DNA from: Corallococcus macrosporus DSM 14697
GTDB lineage: Bacteria; Myxococcota; Myxococcia; Myxococcales; Myxococcaceae
DNA: 64,000 nucleotides
Direction: 5' to 3'
Assembly: GCF_002305895.1 (NCBI RefSeq)
Contig: NZ_CP022203.1
Span: 7,784,001-7,848,000 of the forward strand
A program made the translations under genes and the position numbers. Numbering within the stretch: the first letter of the stretch is position 1; each line of letters begins with the position of its first letter. The notes under the pieces were generated by a model. It was not told where the DNA came from and searched no databases. It worked only from the letters and a program-made list of their open reading frames with translations. Shown here piece after piece: positions 17,101-25,468 of this stretch.

Positions 17101-17481
17101 CCGCGGCTGAAGCTCTTCGGCGCCGCCTTCGCCGGCAGCAACCAGTCCTCCGGCGAGGACAACCGGCAGGTGCGGCGCTTCGGCGTGGACGCGTCCGCGC
17201 TGTGGGACACGGTGATGCTGACGGCGCAGCTCCACTTCAACAACTGGGGCCCCTACGACTACCACCGCGTCTTCAACCTCACCTATCCCATCCAGCTCGG
17301 CGGCGACTTGTCCTATGGCCTCAAGCGCCCGGTGCTGGGCACGGTGACGACGCGCTTCGGCGTGCGCGGCCTGGTGCGCATGCTGGACCAGTACTCGGAG
17401 GGCCTGAGCACCATGGCCATTGAAGAAGGACTCGAGGGCCGTGAATACGAACTGGGCGCCTATGCCATCCTGTCTCTCTAG
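14152..17481 (+). CDS. Glycosidase (clan GH-A-like) fused to an outer-membrane beta-barrel
   Basis: The GTG at 14152 overlaps the GH1 stop and gives a 1109-residue protein. It has a signal peptide, then a Pro/Ala/Glu-rich linker (about 20-75). A TIM-barrel glycosidase domain (about 80-450) contains FPILGMNWGY, GNENN (E227) and FTEFGAD (E326). The 99-residue spacing fits the acid/base and nucleophile of GH2/GH5-like clan GH-A enzymes. From about residue 560 to the C-terminus the sequence becomes amphipathic beta strands separated by Gly/Asn/Asp turns (for example STLSLNWAKGPMALEVGG and TVTTRFGVRGLVRML). This is typical of a porin-like outer-membrane barrel ending at YELGAYAILSL. It likely cleaves glucan at the surface and passes products through the outer membrane. 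The exact GH family and the pore function are inferred. Confidence 0.82.
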   Translation: MNPLALITSLALALTQVPPPSGPETAVPPAQSPTVAGPEPAEPTAAEPVTDKPVEQEPPAPPPDAPVVRAPPVNVNAQAAQAVRVHRDERGFKLQVNGRDFPILGMNWGYTPIGENYRYSLWTQKEDFIRAVLHREMTLLRDMGVNAIRQFDDIPPRWVTHIHENYGIYTVVNPLMGRYGTNVDGVMVPNTDYSNPNHRRALLNDLAQKVEKYRDVPGVLMWMLGNENNYGLHWTSFEIEALPGQEDTARAEHLYSLMGEAVRLIKQRDTLHPVSIANGDLQYIDLIARLMPELDILGSNVYRGPSARDLFDEVLRKLDKPVMFTEFGADAYDAKAGREDHLAQAEYLRKQWEEIYSQAYGQGRAQNALGGFVFQWVDGWWKYNQEANLSIHDTTASWPNGGYPSDFVPGQNNMNEEWFGICALGPEDEAGIARIQPRTAYYVLQAAFRMDPYAPTTNPDTIRAHFASIRPTELSRGYESSMALARADELSAVRVSNLRLLMDSSLSRGSIATVRPNQVSVDHTESIFFDLALQPTSGVYGRASFNVVGNVAQNRLNNIFYENRGIPSAPGGAGNPAVGGQAPVPGVGGIPGQQGQPLGLDRLALYQAEFKLDRADFQLEGFYRTAHYHWGEEGDFFGLYREANYGPALDIYKGNAPFGVVFTGKNTLEGLKIAVGPELYWGANPSIVAKYRRNVGPVTLTLMHQEDIARGATQLTASVIRERVARRSTLSLNWAKGPMALEVGGILAAPQRVGEAFTWSRPTDGPSYLNSGYEVLRDEIRMLDTLGAKARLTYDLGSVRTFIQGSYRGLVADGGPEQGILLTGWSLRESGRGNHFGGQAGAVIQVGSSFQVSPNLLYQKPLIGPNPRIEDGYDAETGRYFAGVRPRNVLVDAFTVLDNRETLGAELLLTFDPTPGTWFWQWDRDMREDAPFAAGLDLVYRRQPTSRDAGIAILADGSMVAFGNAPVARDEWEATLRVVTNPMPRLKLFGAAFAGSNQSSGEDNRQVRRFGVDASALWDTVMLTAQLHFNNWGPYDYHRVFNLTYPIQLGGDLSYGLKRPVLGTVTTRFGVRGLVRMLDQYSEGLSTMAIEEGLEGREYELGAYAILSL

Positions 17482-17491
17482 TGGAGGACGT

Positions 17492-18046
17492 ATGAAGACG
17501 TGGCTCCTGCTGGCCTGCGCCGGAGTCGTCACCGGTTGCTACGACCCCGCCAGCTTCGTGTATGGCGAATCGCTGGACGGCCTCACGCTCCAGCTCTACA
17601 GCGCGGACGTCGGCATCTACCCCGACACGTCCGTGTTGGAGGACCCGAACAACCCCTTCCGCCTCAGCGCCCCGGGGGCGGAGACGAAGTGGGACATCCA
17701 GGCCCAGGCCGGCAGCGTGGCCGCGTTCTATTCGTGGGCCACCGTGCTCGCGCGGGAGCCGGGAGGCGAGGCCCAGTTCTACGTGGGCACCAACCTGCTC
17801 GGCGTCTACCAGAACGGACAGGCCCCGCAGGAGGTCCTTCCCCAGGTCCGCCAGCAGGCCATCCGCGCGTACCAGAACATGCTGGACCTGTTCCCGGACG
17901 CGGTGACGTACGACGCCACCGGCACCTACGCCTACGATCTGGCGACGCCCGCCTACAAGGGCATCGTCGAGATGGGCGGCGTGGTGCAGGGCGGCTGGGT
18001 GCTGATGCAGACGGCCAACGGCACGGAACGGGCGGTGCGGCCATGA
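17492..18046 (+). CDS. Small lipoprotein of the beta-glucan locus
   Basis: The ATG at 17492 follows GGAGG. The 184-residue protein has a signal peptide with lipobox (VVTGC) and then a soluble domain I do not recognise (SLDGLTLQLYSADVGIYPD, TKWDIQAQAGSVAAFYSWAT, EVLPQVRQQAIRAYQNMLDL). There are no catalytic or known binding motifs. It lies 10 bases after the glycosidase-barrel gene, and its stop overlaps the next gene (ATGA). That makes it a probable accessory lipoprotein of the same surface complex. Confidence 0.72.
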   Translation: MKTWLLLACAGVVTGCYDPASFVYGESLDGLTLQLYSADVGIYPDTSVLEDPNNPFRLSAPGAETKWDIQAQAGSVAAFYSWATVLAREPGGEAQFYVGTNLLGVYQNGQAPQEVLPQVRQQAIRAYQNMLDLFPDAVTYDATGTYAYDLATPAYKGIVEMGGVVQGGWVLMQTANGTERAVRP

Positions 18047-18684
18047 AGCGCGCGAGCCTCGCGGTGTGCCTGCTCCTGGCGGCCTGCCGTCCCGACCCGG
18101 GCGTGCCGGACTACACGGGCCAGTACGACCGGCCGGACGCGGGCCCTGGGCCCGACAACGAGATGCTCCCCGGCCCCTTCCCGTATGAAGCGGGCCAGCG
18201 GCGGCTCGCCGTGGGCCTCTACGAGGGAGGCCGCTCCGAGGACGTGGCGGTGGACGGCGTCAACACGCACATCTATCTCTACGAAGGCACCCTCACCCTG
18301 GAGCCCTCCACCACGCGCGTCGAGGGCCTGCAGGCCGAGCTGGTGGTCCACGCGGGCAAGACGTGGCTGGGCTTCGGCGTCCACTGGGACACGCCGCGCA
18401 ACCTGGACGGCTGGAAGACGCTGCACGTGAGCCTCAACTCGGCCGACCCGGGCTTCGCCAACGTGTCCATTGGCATGAACGACGACGACAGCGTCCAGCT
18501 CCCCGCGTCACAGTACGGCTACACGAACGACGGGCAGTGGCACCACCTGGCCATCCCCCTGGCGGACTTCGCCGCGGGCGGCGTGCAGCTCAGCGCGGTG
18601 CAGGCCCCGTTCGTCTTCATCGCCGGCGCGGGCGCCGCCGCGGACACGCTCCTGCTGGACAATCTGTACTTCACCGCGGACTGA
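18043..18684 (+). CDS. Lipoprotein with carbohydrate-binding-like jelly-roll domain
   Basis: The ATG at 18043 overlaps the preceding stop. The 213-residue protein has a lipobox (LLLAAC), a short linker, and a domain resembling galactose-binding-like CBMs. It contains LVVHAGKTWLGFGVHWD, WKTLHVSLNSAD, GQWHHLAIPLADFA and the terminal LLLDNLYFTAD. The last motif matches the ligand/calcium-side strand seen in CBM11-type proteins. It is the last gene of the plus-strand beta-glucan locus, probably a surface glucan-binding protein analogous in role to SusD-like partners. It converges on a kinase gene after 101 bases with no clear terminator hairpin. Confidence 0.72.
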   Translation: MKRASLAVCLLLAACRPDPGVPDYTGQYDRPDAGPGPDNEMLPGPFPYEAGQRRLAVGLYEGGRSEDVAVDGVNTHIYLYEGTLTLEPSTTRVEGLQAELVVHAGKTWLGFGVHWDTPRNLDGWKTLHVSLNSADPGFANVSIGMNDDDSVQLPASQYGYTNDGQWHHLAIPLADFAAGGVQLSAVQAPFVFIAGAGAAADTLLLDNLYFTAD

Positions 18685-18785
18685 GCTGCCGTGAATCTCG
18701 GTCAAGCGGTTTGGGGCGGGGGCTGCATCCAAGCTCCTGCCTCAAGCCTTCTTCCCGACGTCGTGAGCGTCACCGCCTCCCGTCC

Positions 18786-21560
18786 CTAGCGGCGCCTCCG
18801 CTGCTGGGGACGGACGGGCTTCGCCGCCTTCGTCTCTAGCGGCAGCGCCTCCAGCCAGGCCCGCACCGCCTCGGCTTGCGGCGTCCGGCCCGAGGCCATG
18901 AAGCGCTCACGCGCCTTCGCCGCCTCGGTCCGCGCCTCCGCGCCCTGCCCTTCCTTCCACAGCGCCCGCGCGAGCGCGAAGCCGGACTCCCCCAGCGAGT
19001 CCTCCTGCGCCCCCGTGAAGGCCACCGCCTGGCGCAGCGGCACCAGCGCCTCGCGCGTGCGGCCCAGCCCCAGCAGGGCCTGCCCCACGCCGTCGTAGGA
19101 GTACTGGAGGTCCGCGTCGTCGGGCTCCAACTGGGCGCGCTTCACCGCCAGCGCCTCTTCATAGACTTTCAGCGCCTCCTCGTTGCGCCCCAGCGCGAGC
19201 AGGCTCATTCCCTCCTCGTCGAGCGCCTCCGCCAGCTTCAGGTGGTTGTTCCCCAACAGCTCTCGGTGCAGCGCCACAGAGGTCCGGGCATGCGCCAGGG
19301 CGCGCACGAACTCCCGCTGCTCGCGATGCGCCATGGACACGCCCTGGTGACGCCGGGCCACGTCCAGGTGCCGCGGCCCCACCGCCGCCTCCGTCTGGCG
19401 CAGCGCCTCCTCCATCACTCGCGCCGCCTCCGCGAAGGCGCCCACCTCCAGCAGCACGCGCCCCAGGGAGAACGTCACCCGCGCGCGCTTGGGGTGGCCG
19501 GACGGCAGCGCGTCCGCCAGCATGGTGTGGGCCTCCTCCAGCAGCGCGCGAGCCTCGTCCACCTTGCCCTGCATCAGCGCGAGGTTGGCCTCGTTCACCA
19601 GCAGGTCCCCCTGAAGCACCGCGTCCCCGCCCAGCCGCAGGAGCGTCGCCCTGCCCAGCCGCGCCCATCGCGTGGCGTGCTCGAAGCGCTCGCGCTCCCC
19701 CTCCACATAGAGCAACTTGTTGAGGACGGAGACCTCCAGCCGCTCCGCCCGGCCCGCCGTGGCGTCATAGACGGCCTGCTCCAGGAGCCCCGCGCCCTTC
19801 TCCTTCTCGCCCAGCACGGCCTGAAGCCAGCCCTGGTGGAAACGCAGCTCCGCCGTCAGCGGCGCGTACCCAGCGGCCAGCACCCGGGCCTCCACCGCGT
19901 TCGCCGCCGTCAGCGCCTGGGGATAGCGGCTGGTGTCCACCAGCGCCTTCACCTCCGACAGCGCGCCCTCAAGGGACTCCAGCTCCGCGCGAAGCGTGGG
20001 GTCCGCGGGCCGGGGCTGCTGGCTCGCCAGGGCCTCCACGTCCGCGCAGTCCTCGGGCGAGGGCAACGCATACGCCGCGTCCAGCGCCTTCTCCACGCCC
20101 GCCGTGTCCACCTGGGCCAGGGCGCCCACCAGCGCGCGCAGGTCCTTGTGCCGCCGCTCCAGGCACACCACGCGCTGGGTGAACAGCGCCTCCGGCTGCA
20201 CCTCGTGCAGGCGCGTGGCCTCGCACGCCTCGGTGTGCTGCCGCGCCCAACGGCTGGCATAGGCGTCCAGCACCTGCCCCACCCGGCCCGCCATGTCCCC
20301 CGCCAGCGGCTTGCCGGTGGCCGTGAAGGCCGCGGACAGCCGCTGCCGCGCCTCGGGCCCCCAACTGTCCGCCAGGAGCCCCTCCGCGCCCGCGCAGACG
20401 TTGGACTGGAACCACAGCCCGCCGCCCACCGCGCCCACCAGCGCCGCCGCGGCCACGGCCACGCCTCCCGCCCTGCGGGCCCGCGCGCGCTGCTGCTCCT
20501 GGGACAGCGCCTCCAGCAGCGCCTCCATGGAGGCGAAGCGCGCGTCGGGCGCCAGCGACAGGCCCCGCATCACCGCGCGCCGCACCCAGGCGGGGACGCG
20601 TGCGTCACCCGGGGGTTCGTGGATGGGCGAGGGCGCCCCGGGCTCCAGCGGCGCCGTCCGCCGTCCGGGAAGCGCACGCAGCGCCTTCGCCGCGCGCGAC
20701 AGCTCGTCCGGGTCGAAGGGCCGCTGGTTGTAGAGCGCGCGGTACAGCGCCGCGCAGAAGCTGAACTGGTCCGAGCGCGCGTCCAGGGCCTCGCCCCGGA
20801 ACTGCTCGGGCGACATGAAGGGCGGCGTGCCCAGGACGACGCCGGCCTCGGTGAGCGGCTCGTGCAGCGGGCGCGAAATCTCCTCCGAGGCGCGCACGCG
20901 CGCCAGCGTGGGCTGCTCCTCCAGCGGCAGGTCGTCCACGGGCCGGGCCAGGCCGAAGTCGGTGACGTAGACGCGGCCGTCACGCCCCACCAGGACGTTG
21001 GCGGGCTTGAAGTCGCGGTGCACCAGCCCCGCCGCGTGCGCGGCCGCCAACCCGCGCCCCGCCTGGAGGTACTTCTCCAGCACCTCGCGCCAGGAGCGGG
21101 GCGTCTCCCGCCGCCAGTCCGCCAGCGTGCCGCCCGGCACCAGCTCCATGGTGAAGAAGACCTGCTCGTCCCAGGTCCCCACCTCGTAGATGGGAATCAC
21201 GTTGGGATGGGACACGCGGGCCATGGCCTGCGCCTCGCGCAGCAAGCGCGCGCGGCCGCCCTCCTCGTCCGCGGAGCGGGCCTCCACGCTCAACAGCTTG
21301 AGCGCCACCTTGCGGTCCAGGTCCGGGTCATAGGCCGCGAACACCGCGCCCATGCCGCCCTGCCCCAGCAGCTTCAGCGGGATGAAGCGCCCCACCCGCT
21401 GCCCCAGCGGGCTGGGCGCCACCCACGCCCCGGGCGCCTCGCGCGCGGAGGGAGGCTCCGCCGTGCGCGGCGCAGGGCCCCGCGCATCCGCTGACACAAC
21501 CTGCGTGGACAGCTCCCGCGAATCCTCCGCCCCCGAGCCCCGGTCATCGGTGTTGGCCAT
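18786..21560 (-). CDS. Transmembrane Ser/Thr protein kinase with TPR repeats
   Basis: The protein has 924 residues. The N-terminal 50 are low complexity. The kinase domain (about 58-355) has the Gly loop LGQGGMGAVF, K88 in VALKLL, HRDFKPAN (H181-D183) and DFG (201-203), so it should be catalytically active. A single membrane helix follows at about 364-384. The C-terminal 530 residues are helical with TPR-like repeats, such as LAEALDEEGMSLLALGRNEE and LGLGRTREALVPLRQAVA. The C-terminal tail is basic. This Pkn architecture is common in myxobacteria. Topology suggests a cytoplasmic kinase and a periplasmic TPR sensor, if the single helix spans the membrane. Confidence 0.9.
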   Translation of the reverse strand: MANTDDRGSGAEDSRELSTQVVSADARGPAPRTAEPPSAREAPGAWVAPSPLGQRVGRFIPLKLLGQGGMGAVFAAYDPDLDRKVALKLLSVEARSADEEGGRARLLREAQAMARVSHPNVIPIYEVGTWDEQVFFTMELVPGGTLADWRRETPRSWREVLEKYLQAGRGLAAAHAAGLVHRDFKPANVLVGRDGRVYVTDFGLARPVDDLPLEEQPTLARVRASEEISRPLHEPLTEAGVVLGTPPFMSPEQFRGEALDARSDQFSFCAALYRALYNQRPFDPDELSRAAKALRALPGRRTAPLEPGAPSPIHEPPGDARVPAWVRRAVMRGLSLAPDARFASMEALLEALSQEQQRARARRAGGVAVAAAALVGAVGGGLWFQSNVCAGAEGLLADSWGPEARQRLSAAFTATGKPLAGDMAGRVGQVLDAYASRWARQHTEACEATRLHEVQPEALFTQRVVCLERRHKDLRALVGALAQVDTAGVEKALDAAYALPSPEDCADVEALASQQPRPADPTLRAELESLEGALSEVKALVDTSRYPQALTAANAVEARVLAAGYAPLTAELRFHQGWLQAVLGEKEKGAGLLEQAVYDATAGRAERLEVSVLNKLLYVEGERERFEHATRWARLGRATLLRLGGDAVLQGDLLVNEANLALMQGKVDEARALLEEAHTMLADALPSGHPKRARVTFSLGRVLLEVGAFAEAARVMEEALRQTEAAVGPRHLDVARRHQGVSMAHREQREFVRALAHARTSVALHRELLGNNHLKLAEALDEEGMSLLALGRNEEALKVYEEALAVKRAQLEPDDADLQYSYDGVGQALLGLGRTREALVPLRQAVAFTGAQEDSLGESGFALARALWKEGQGAEARTEAAKARERFMASGRTPQAEAVRAWLEALPLETKAAKPVRPQQRRRR

Positions 21561-21676
21561 GGCGCAATTGTACCGGGAAGCGAGCGACTTCCTGCGCTCA
21601 TGAAGGATTCACGCGCAACAGCACACACATCCCTCGGATAATGAAAACAGGCGAAGGTCGTTCGGGAGGGTCCGCC

Positions 21677-22705
21677 GTGACCAAGACTGTCATCAGCATG
21701 TTCAACTCAGCGCGTCAGGCCGTGACAGCCTCGAAGTTCGAATCCTTGTCCCAGCCGCTCCAGGCTTCTGTGTTGAAGGCGCCGCCTGGGCCGGTGGAGG
21801 CCGCGCTCGCCAGGCCGGTGGGCAGCCCGGCTCCGGCGGTGTGTCGCGCTCCGGAGGGGGACACCTTCCAGGACACGAAGCCCGCGTCCAGGCGCGTGCC
21901 CCGGCTGGCGGTGCCGGACGCCACGGGCGTCAGCGAGCTGCCGTACCTGAGAGATTTAGCGCCGGAGAATGAAGCGGCGCAGGCCCAGGCCTACCAGGGC
22001 TGGGCGCCCACGGCGTCGGTCATCGCGCAGCGCTCGGACAGGGGCTGCGGTGAGGCGACGCTGGCCTTCCTGAGCCGGGCGAGCCGCAGCGTGACGAAGG
22101 GCAGCCTGTGCGAGCAGCAGGAGCGCGAGTCCGTCCGCGCCCGCGCGGCGGCGGTCAGCGGCCCCCGGTCCGCGAACGCGAAGGTGGGCGTGAATCTGGA
22201 TGACGGCGCCACGCCGGAGGAGATGTCCACCGCGCTGGGAGGGCTGGGCATCGAAATCACGAACGGCTTCGCCGACTTCAACGCGGCCGCGACGAGCCGC
22301 GCCCTGAAGGCGGGCCAGTTCGGCATGGCGCTGGTGGACTCCAACGCCATCCTCAACGGCGCGCTCGCGCCCGAGCAGCAGCGGAGCGGGCCGGGACAGC
22401 TCCACTGGGTCACCATCGACGGCATCAACAGCAACGGGACGGCTGACACGTCGGACGACCTGTTCCGCGTGAAGGACCCCGTCAACGGTGAGTACTGGGT
22501 GTCCGCGCGAGACTTGGAGGGCGCCGTCCAGTCCGCCCAGCAGCACCACGGCAGTGGCGGCATCTTCGCGCTGGAGAACCGGACCGACGTGGGCAGCACC
22601 GCGGAGCGCGACGCGCTGGCCCAGCTCAACCGCGAGCGCACCGCGTCCTTCGCGGACAAGAATGGAGGAGGCAGCAAGCGCCTCAGCCTGGGCGAGTCGA
22701 GCTGA
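21677..22705 (+). CDS. Papain/C39-like cysteine peptidase-fold protein
   Basis: I favour the GTG at 21677, which follows GGGAGGG; an in-frame ATG at 21641 lacks a ribosome site. The 342-residue protein has a Ser/Ala/Pro-rich first 90 residues without an obvious signal peptide. A papain-like core follows, with C124 in RGCGEATLAF, H243 in LHWVTIDG and D267 in FRVKDP. This order (Cys, His, Asp) and the VKDP-NGEYWVSARDL strand resemble C39-like peptidases and toxin-type cysteine proteases. It could be an exported protease or an effector. The function is not established. The neighbours are an unrelated kinase (divergent) and a convergent lipoprotein. Confidence 0.6.
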   Translation: MTKTVISMFNSARQAVTASKFESLSQPLQASVLKAPPGPVEAALARPVGSPAPAVCRAPEGDTFQDTKPASRRVPRLAVPDATGVSELPYLRDLAPENEAAQAQAYQGWAPTASVIAQRSDRGCGEATLAFLSRASRSVTKGSLCEQQERESVRARAAAVSGPRSANAKVGVNLDDGATPEEMSTALGGLGIEITNGFADFNAAATSRALKAGQFGMALVDSNAILNGALAPEQQRSGPGQLHWVTIDGINSNGTADTSDDLFRVKDPVNGEYWVSARDLEGAVQSAQQHHGSGGIFALENRTDVGSTAERDALAQLNRERTASFADKNGGGSKRLSLGESS

Positions 22706-22725
22706 GGCGCGCGCCGACGCCCACC

Positions 22726-23328
22726 TCAATAGGTGTAATAGACAGGCGCCGTGGTGCTGGTGAAGAAGTTGTAATACGTGGCCACGTAGTTGGGGTGGTT
22801 GCCCACCTCGCCCGGCAGCGGGCCCCCCTTCGTGCCGTAGACGACCAGCGTCGAGCCGCCGTCCGTCTGGTCCAGCGCGCAGGTGTTCACATGGTTCGTC
22901 CCGTACATGACGACGATGTCATGCGTGCGGACCATGCCGAGCGTCGCCGGGTCCACGTGGTTCACCTGGCAGCGGTTCATGGAGCTGCCGCTGGGCGTGG
23001 GCTTGTACGAGAAGGCCGTGGCCACGCCGTGGCTGTTGGCCAGGAGCGCGAGGTACGGGGTGTTGTAGGAGCGCCCCAGCGTCACGCTGCCCGCGCCGTG
23101 GGCGCACGTACCGGACGCCGCGCGCGTCACGACGATGTCCCAGCTCGGGGGCATGGAGCCGGACACTGGCACGGAGGAGAGGGTGTACGTGCAGCCCCCC
23201 GTCGTACCGGTGAGGAGCGCGGCCTCCTGCCCCGCCAGCGCCTCCTGCTCCGGGGACACGTCGGGGGCACCACAGGCGGCCAGGGACACGGCGGCACAAC
23301 ACCAGACGGCGGACTTGAAGACTTGCAT
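22726..23328 (-). CDS. Hypothetical lipoprotein
   Basis: The ATG at 23328 gives a 200-residue protein with lipobox SLAAC at the end of a typical signal peptide, which argues against the in-frame extension to 23427. The mature part contains several Cys residues (GGCTYTL, GTCAHG, NRCQVNHVDP, NTCALD) and ends in Tyr-rich VYYTY. These may form disulfides in the periplasm or at the surface. No known domain is recognised. It converges with the cysteine-peptidase-like gene after 20 bases and lies 120 bases downstream of rapZ. Confidence 0.6.
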   Translation of the reverse strand: MQVFKSAVWCCAAVSLAACGAPDVSPEQEALAGQEAALLTGTTGGCTYTLSSVPVSGSMPPSWDIVVTRAASGTCAHGAGSVTLGRSYNTPYLALLANSHGVATAFSYKPTPSGSSMNRCQVNHVDPATLGMVRTHDIVVMYGTNHVNTCALDQTDGGSTLVVYGTKGGPLPGEVGNHPNYVATYYNFFTSTTAPVYYTY

Positions 23329-23448
23329 GTCAGGGCTCCAGGATGGAGAGGATGGGGACTCACCCCCACCTCCCAAAAGCTGACAGAATCCGTGTCCAGG
23401 ATTCAACTGGAGCCAACCCCAATGCATTCGCGCTGCAATTTGGCGGCG

Positions 23449-24312
23449 CTATTCCTTTTCGATGTCCCGGTCCCAGAGCTGGACGCGGGTGTCCTCGTCC
23501 GTGAGGCGCCGGGTGAGCTCGGCGGCGATGGCGACGGAGCGGTGCTTGCCGCCGGTGCAGCCCAGGGCCACGGTGAGGTACGCCTTCCCCTCCTTCTGGT
23601 AGCGGGGGAAGAGGAAGCGGCAGAGGTCCACGACCTTCTCCAGGAACTGCTGCGTCTCCTCGCGCTCCAGCACGTAGGCGGCCACCTTGGGCACCTTGCC
23701 CGTGAGCCCCTTCAGCTCCGGGACGAAGTACGGGTTGGGCAGGAAGCGCACGTCCAGGACGAGGTCCGCCTGGGGCGGCACGCCGTAGCGGTAGCCGAAG
23801 GACATGATGGACAGGCTGGGCCCGGCCGCGGGCTCCGGGCTGAAGCGCGCCTGCACCATGCGCTTGAGGTCATGCACGTTCAGCGTGGACGAGTCGATGA
23901 CCTGGTCGGCCAGCTCGCGCAAGTCCCGCAGCGCCTGGCGCTCCGCCTTGATGCCCTCGGCGACGGTGCCGTTGGGCGCCAGCGGGTGACGGCGGCGCGT
24001 CTCGCTGAAGCGGCGGATGAGGCTGTCGTCGCTGGAGTCCAGGAACAGCACTTCCACCTGGTGCCCGGCGCGGCGGACCTCGGCGAGGATGCGGGGCGCG
24101 TCCTTGAGGAAGACGCCTTCACGGACGTCCACCACCAGCGCCATGCGCTCGAAGTGGCCGCCCCCCGCAAGCTCCGTGAGCTTGGGCAGGAGCAGCACCG
24201 GCAGGTTGTCGATGCAGAAGAAGCCCGAATCCTCCAACGCGCGGATGGCGGTGGACTTACCGGACCCGGACATGCCGGTGATGATGACGATTTGTTTCGC
24301 GGGGGCGGTCAC
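23449..24312 (-). CDS. rapZ: RNase adapter protein RapZ / nucleotide-binding YvcJ family
   Basis: The GTG at 24312 overlaps the hprK stop codon (GTGA). The 287-residue protein has Walker [10 protein letters not shown] (13-21), the [14 protein letters not shown] block, the Walker B-like region [21 protein letters not shown], and the highly conserved C-terminal domain ([31 protein letters not shown]). RapZ proteins bind ATP/GTP. In enteric bacteria RapZ controls GlmZ RNA decay and thus amino-sugar synthesis. In most other phyla it is linked to the phosphotransferase network, as suggested here by coupling to hprK. The exact target in myxobacteria cannot be read from sequence. Confidence 0.93.
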   Translation of the reverse strand: MTAPAKQIVIITGMSGSGKSTAIRALEDSGFFCIDNLPVLLLPKLTELAGGGHFERMALVVDVREGVFLKDAPRILAEVRRAGHQVEVLFLDSSDDSLIRRFSETRRRHPLAPNGTVAEGIKAERQALRDLRELADQVIDSSTLNVHDLKRMVQARFSPEPAAGPSLSIMSFGYRYGVPPQADLVLDVRFLPNPYFVPELKGLTGKVPKVAAYVLEREETQQFLEKVVDLCRFLFPRYQKEGKAYLTVALGCTGGKHRSVAIAAELTRRLTDEDTRVQLWDRDIEKE

Positions 24313-25274
24313 TCGACCTCTTCTCCCAGGGTGCGGCGCATCGCCCCTTCGGCGATGGCCCGATTGAGCCGCTCGGCGAACTCTCTCGCCGAGTGGTGGC
24401 CCTGTAGCTTTAGCAACTGGTTGCGGGCGGCGACCTCGATGATGGTCGCCATGTTGCGGCCCGGACGAACGGGCACCACCGACAGGGGGATGTCCACCCC
24501 CACAATCTGCAGGTGCCTGTCCTCCACGCCCAGCCGGTCGTACTCCTGGTGGGGGTCCCACTCCTGGAGCTCGATGACCAGCTCGATTTTCTTCTGTTCG
24601 CGGACCGCGGCGACGCCGAACAGGTCCTTGATGTTGATGATGCCCAGGCCGCGAATCTCCATGTGGTGCTTGATGACCGGGTTGCCGGCCCCGTAGACGG
24701 CCCCCTTGCGGCGGGTGACGTCCACGATGTCGTCCGCCACCAGGCGGTGGGCCCGCATCACCAGGTCCAGGGCAATCTCGCTCTTGCCGATGCCGCTCTT
24801 GCCCAGCAGCAGGATGCCCACGCCGAACACGTCCATCAACACCCCGTGCAGGCTGCTGGACTCGGTGAGGGCCTCCTCCAGGAAGGTCTGCACCCGCATG
24901 ATGAACTCGCTGGACAGCAGCGGCGTCTTCATCAGCGCCAGCCCCGCGCCTTCACACGCGGAGACGAGGGCCTGGGGAATCTCCAAGTCCTTGGTCACCA
25001 CCACACACGCGAGCTCCTCCTCCCCGAAGAGCTTCGCCAGGGCCTCGTGCTGCCGCTGCTCCGACAGCGTGGCCAGGTACGAAATCTCCGTGTTGCCGAA
25101 CACCTGGACGCGGTGCGGGTGGAGGTGCTCGGTGAAGCCCGCAAGCGCCAGCCCCGGCTTCTGGATGCGCGAGGACACCACGGTGCGGGACAGCCCCCCG
25201 CCGCCGGCGACGAGCACCAGCCGCATGTCGTAGTCGCGGTCCTCGAGGAGTTGGGAGATGCGGATGGATTTCAT
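24309..25274 (-). CDS. hprK: HPr kinase/phosphorylase
   Basis: The ATG at 25274 gives 321 residues, the normal length. It has the N-terminal MurE-like domain, then the kinase domain with H143 ([10 protein letters not shown]), Walker A GKSGIGKS (158-165), the DDIVDVTRR segment and the family signature [10 protein letters not shown] (206-215). The enzyme phosphorylates and dephosphorylates Ser46 of HPr in response to metabolites. No HPr, enzyme I or EIIA gene is in the window, so its partners are elsewhere. The upstream leader contains an inverted repeat (GACGGCC at 25315-25321, GGCCGTC at 25329-25335) of unknown role. It is translationally coupled to rapZ. Confidence 0.95.
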   Translation of the reverse strand: MKSIRISQLLEDRDYDMRLVLVAGGGGLSRTVVSSRIQKPGLALAGFTEHLHPHRVQVFGNTEISYLATLSEQRQHEALAKLFGEEELACVVVTKDLEIPQALVSACEGAGLALMKTPLLSSEFIMRVQTFLEEALTESSSLHGVLMDVFGVGILLLGKSGIGKSEIALDLVMRAHRLVADDIVDVTRRKGAVYGAGNPVIKHHMEIRGLGIINIKDLFGVAAVREQKKIELVIELQEWDPHQEYDRLGVEDRHLQIVGVDIPLSVVPVRPGRNMATIIEVAARNQLLKLQGHHSAREFAERLNRAIAEGAMRRTLGEEVE

Positions 25275-25468
25275 CGTCAGGGCGTGGATATCACCGCTGA
25301 GGGCCTTTGAGGGGGACGGCCTTCCTTGGGCCGTCAACGACCCGCTCCCCCTGGGAGGCCGCCCGGGGCATGGCCGCCCCACCGGGAGGCCCACCGCGGC
25401 TTCCAGCAGCCAACGGAGGGCCCTGAAGGCCATTCCGTGGGGCTCCCACGGCTGGTAAGCCGGAAAAC

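Noticed and set aside
21738-21760. TTCGAATCC resembling a tRNA T-arm
   Set aside because: No acceptor or anticodon arms can be formed around it and it lies inside a coding gene.
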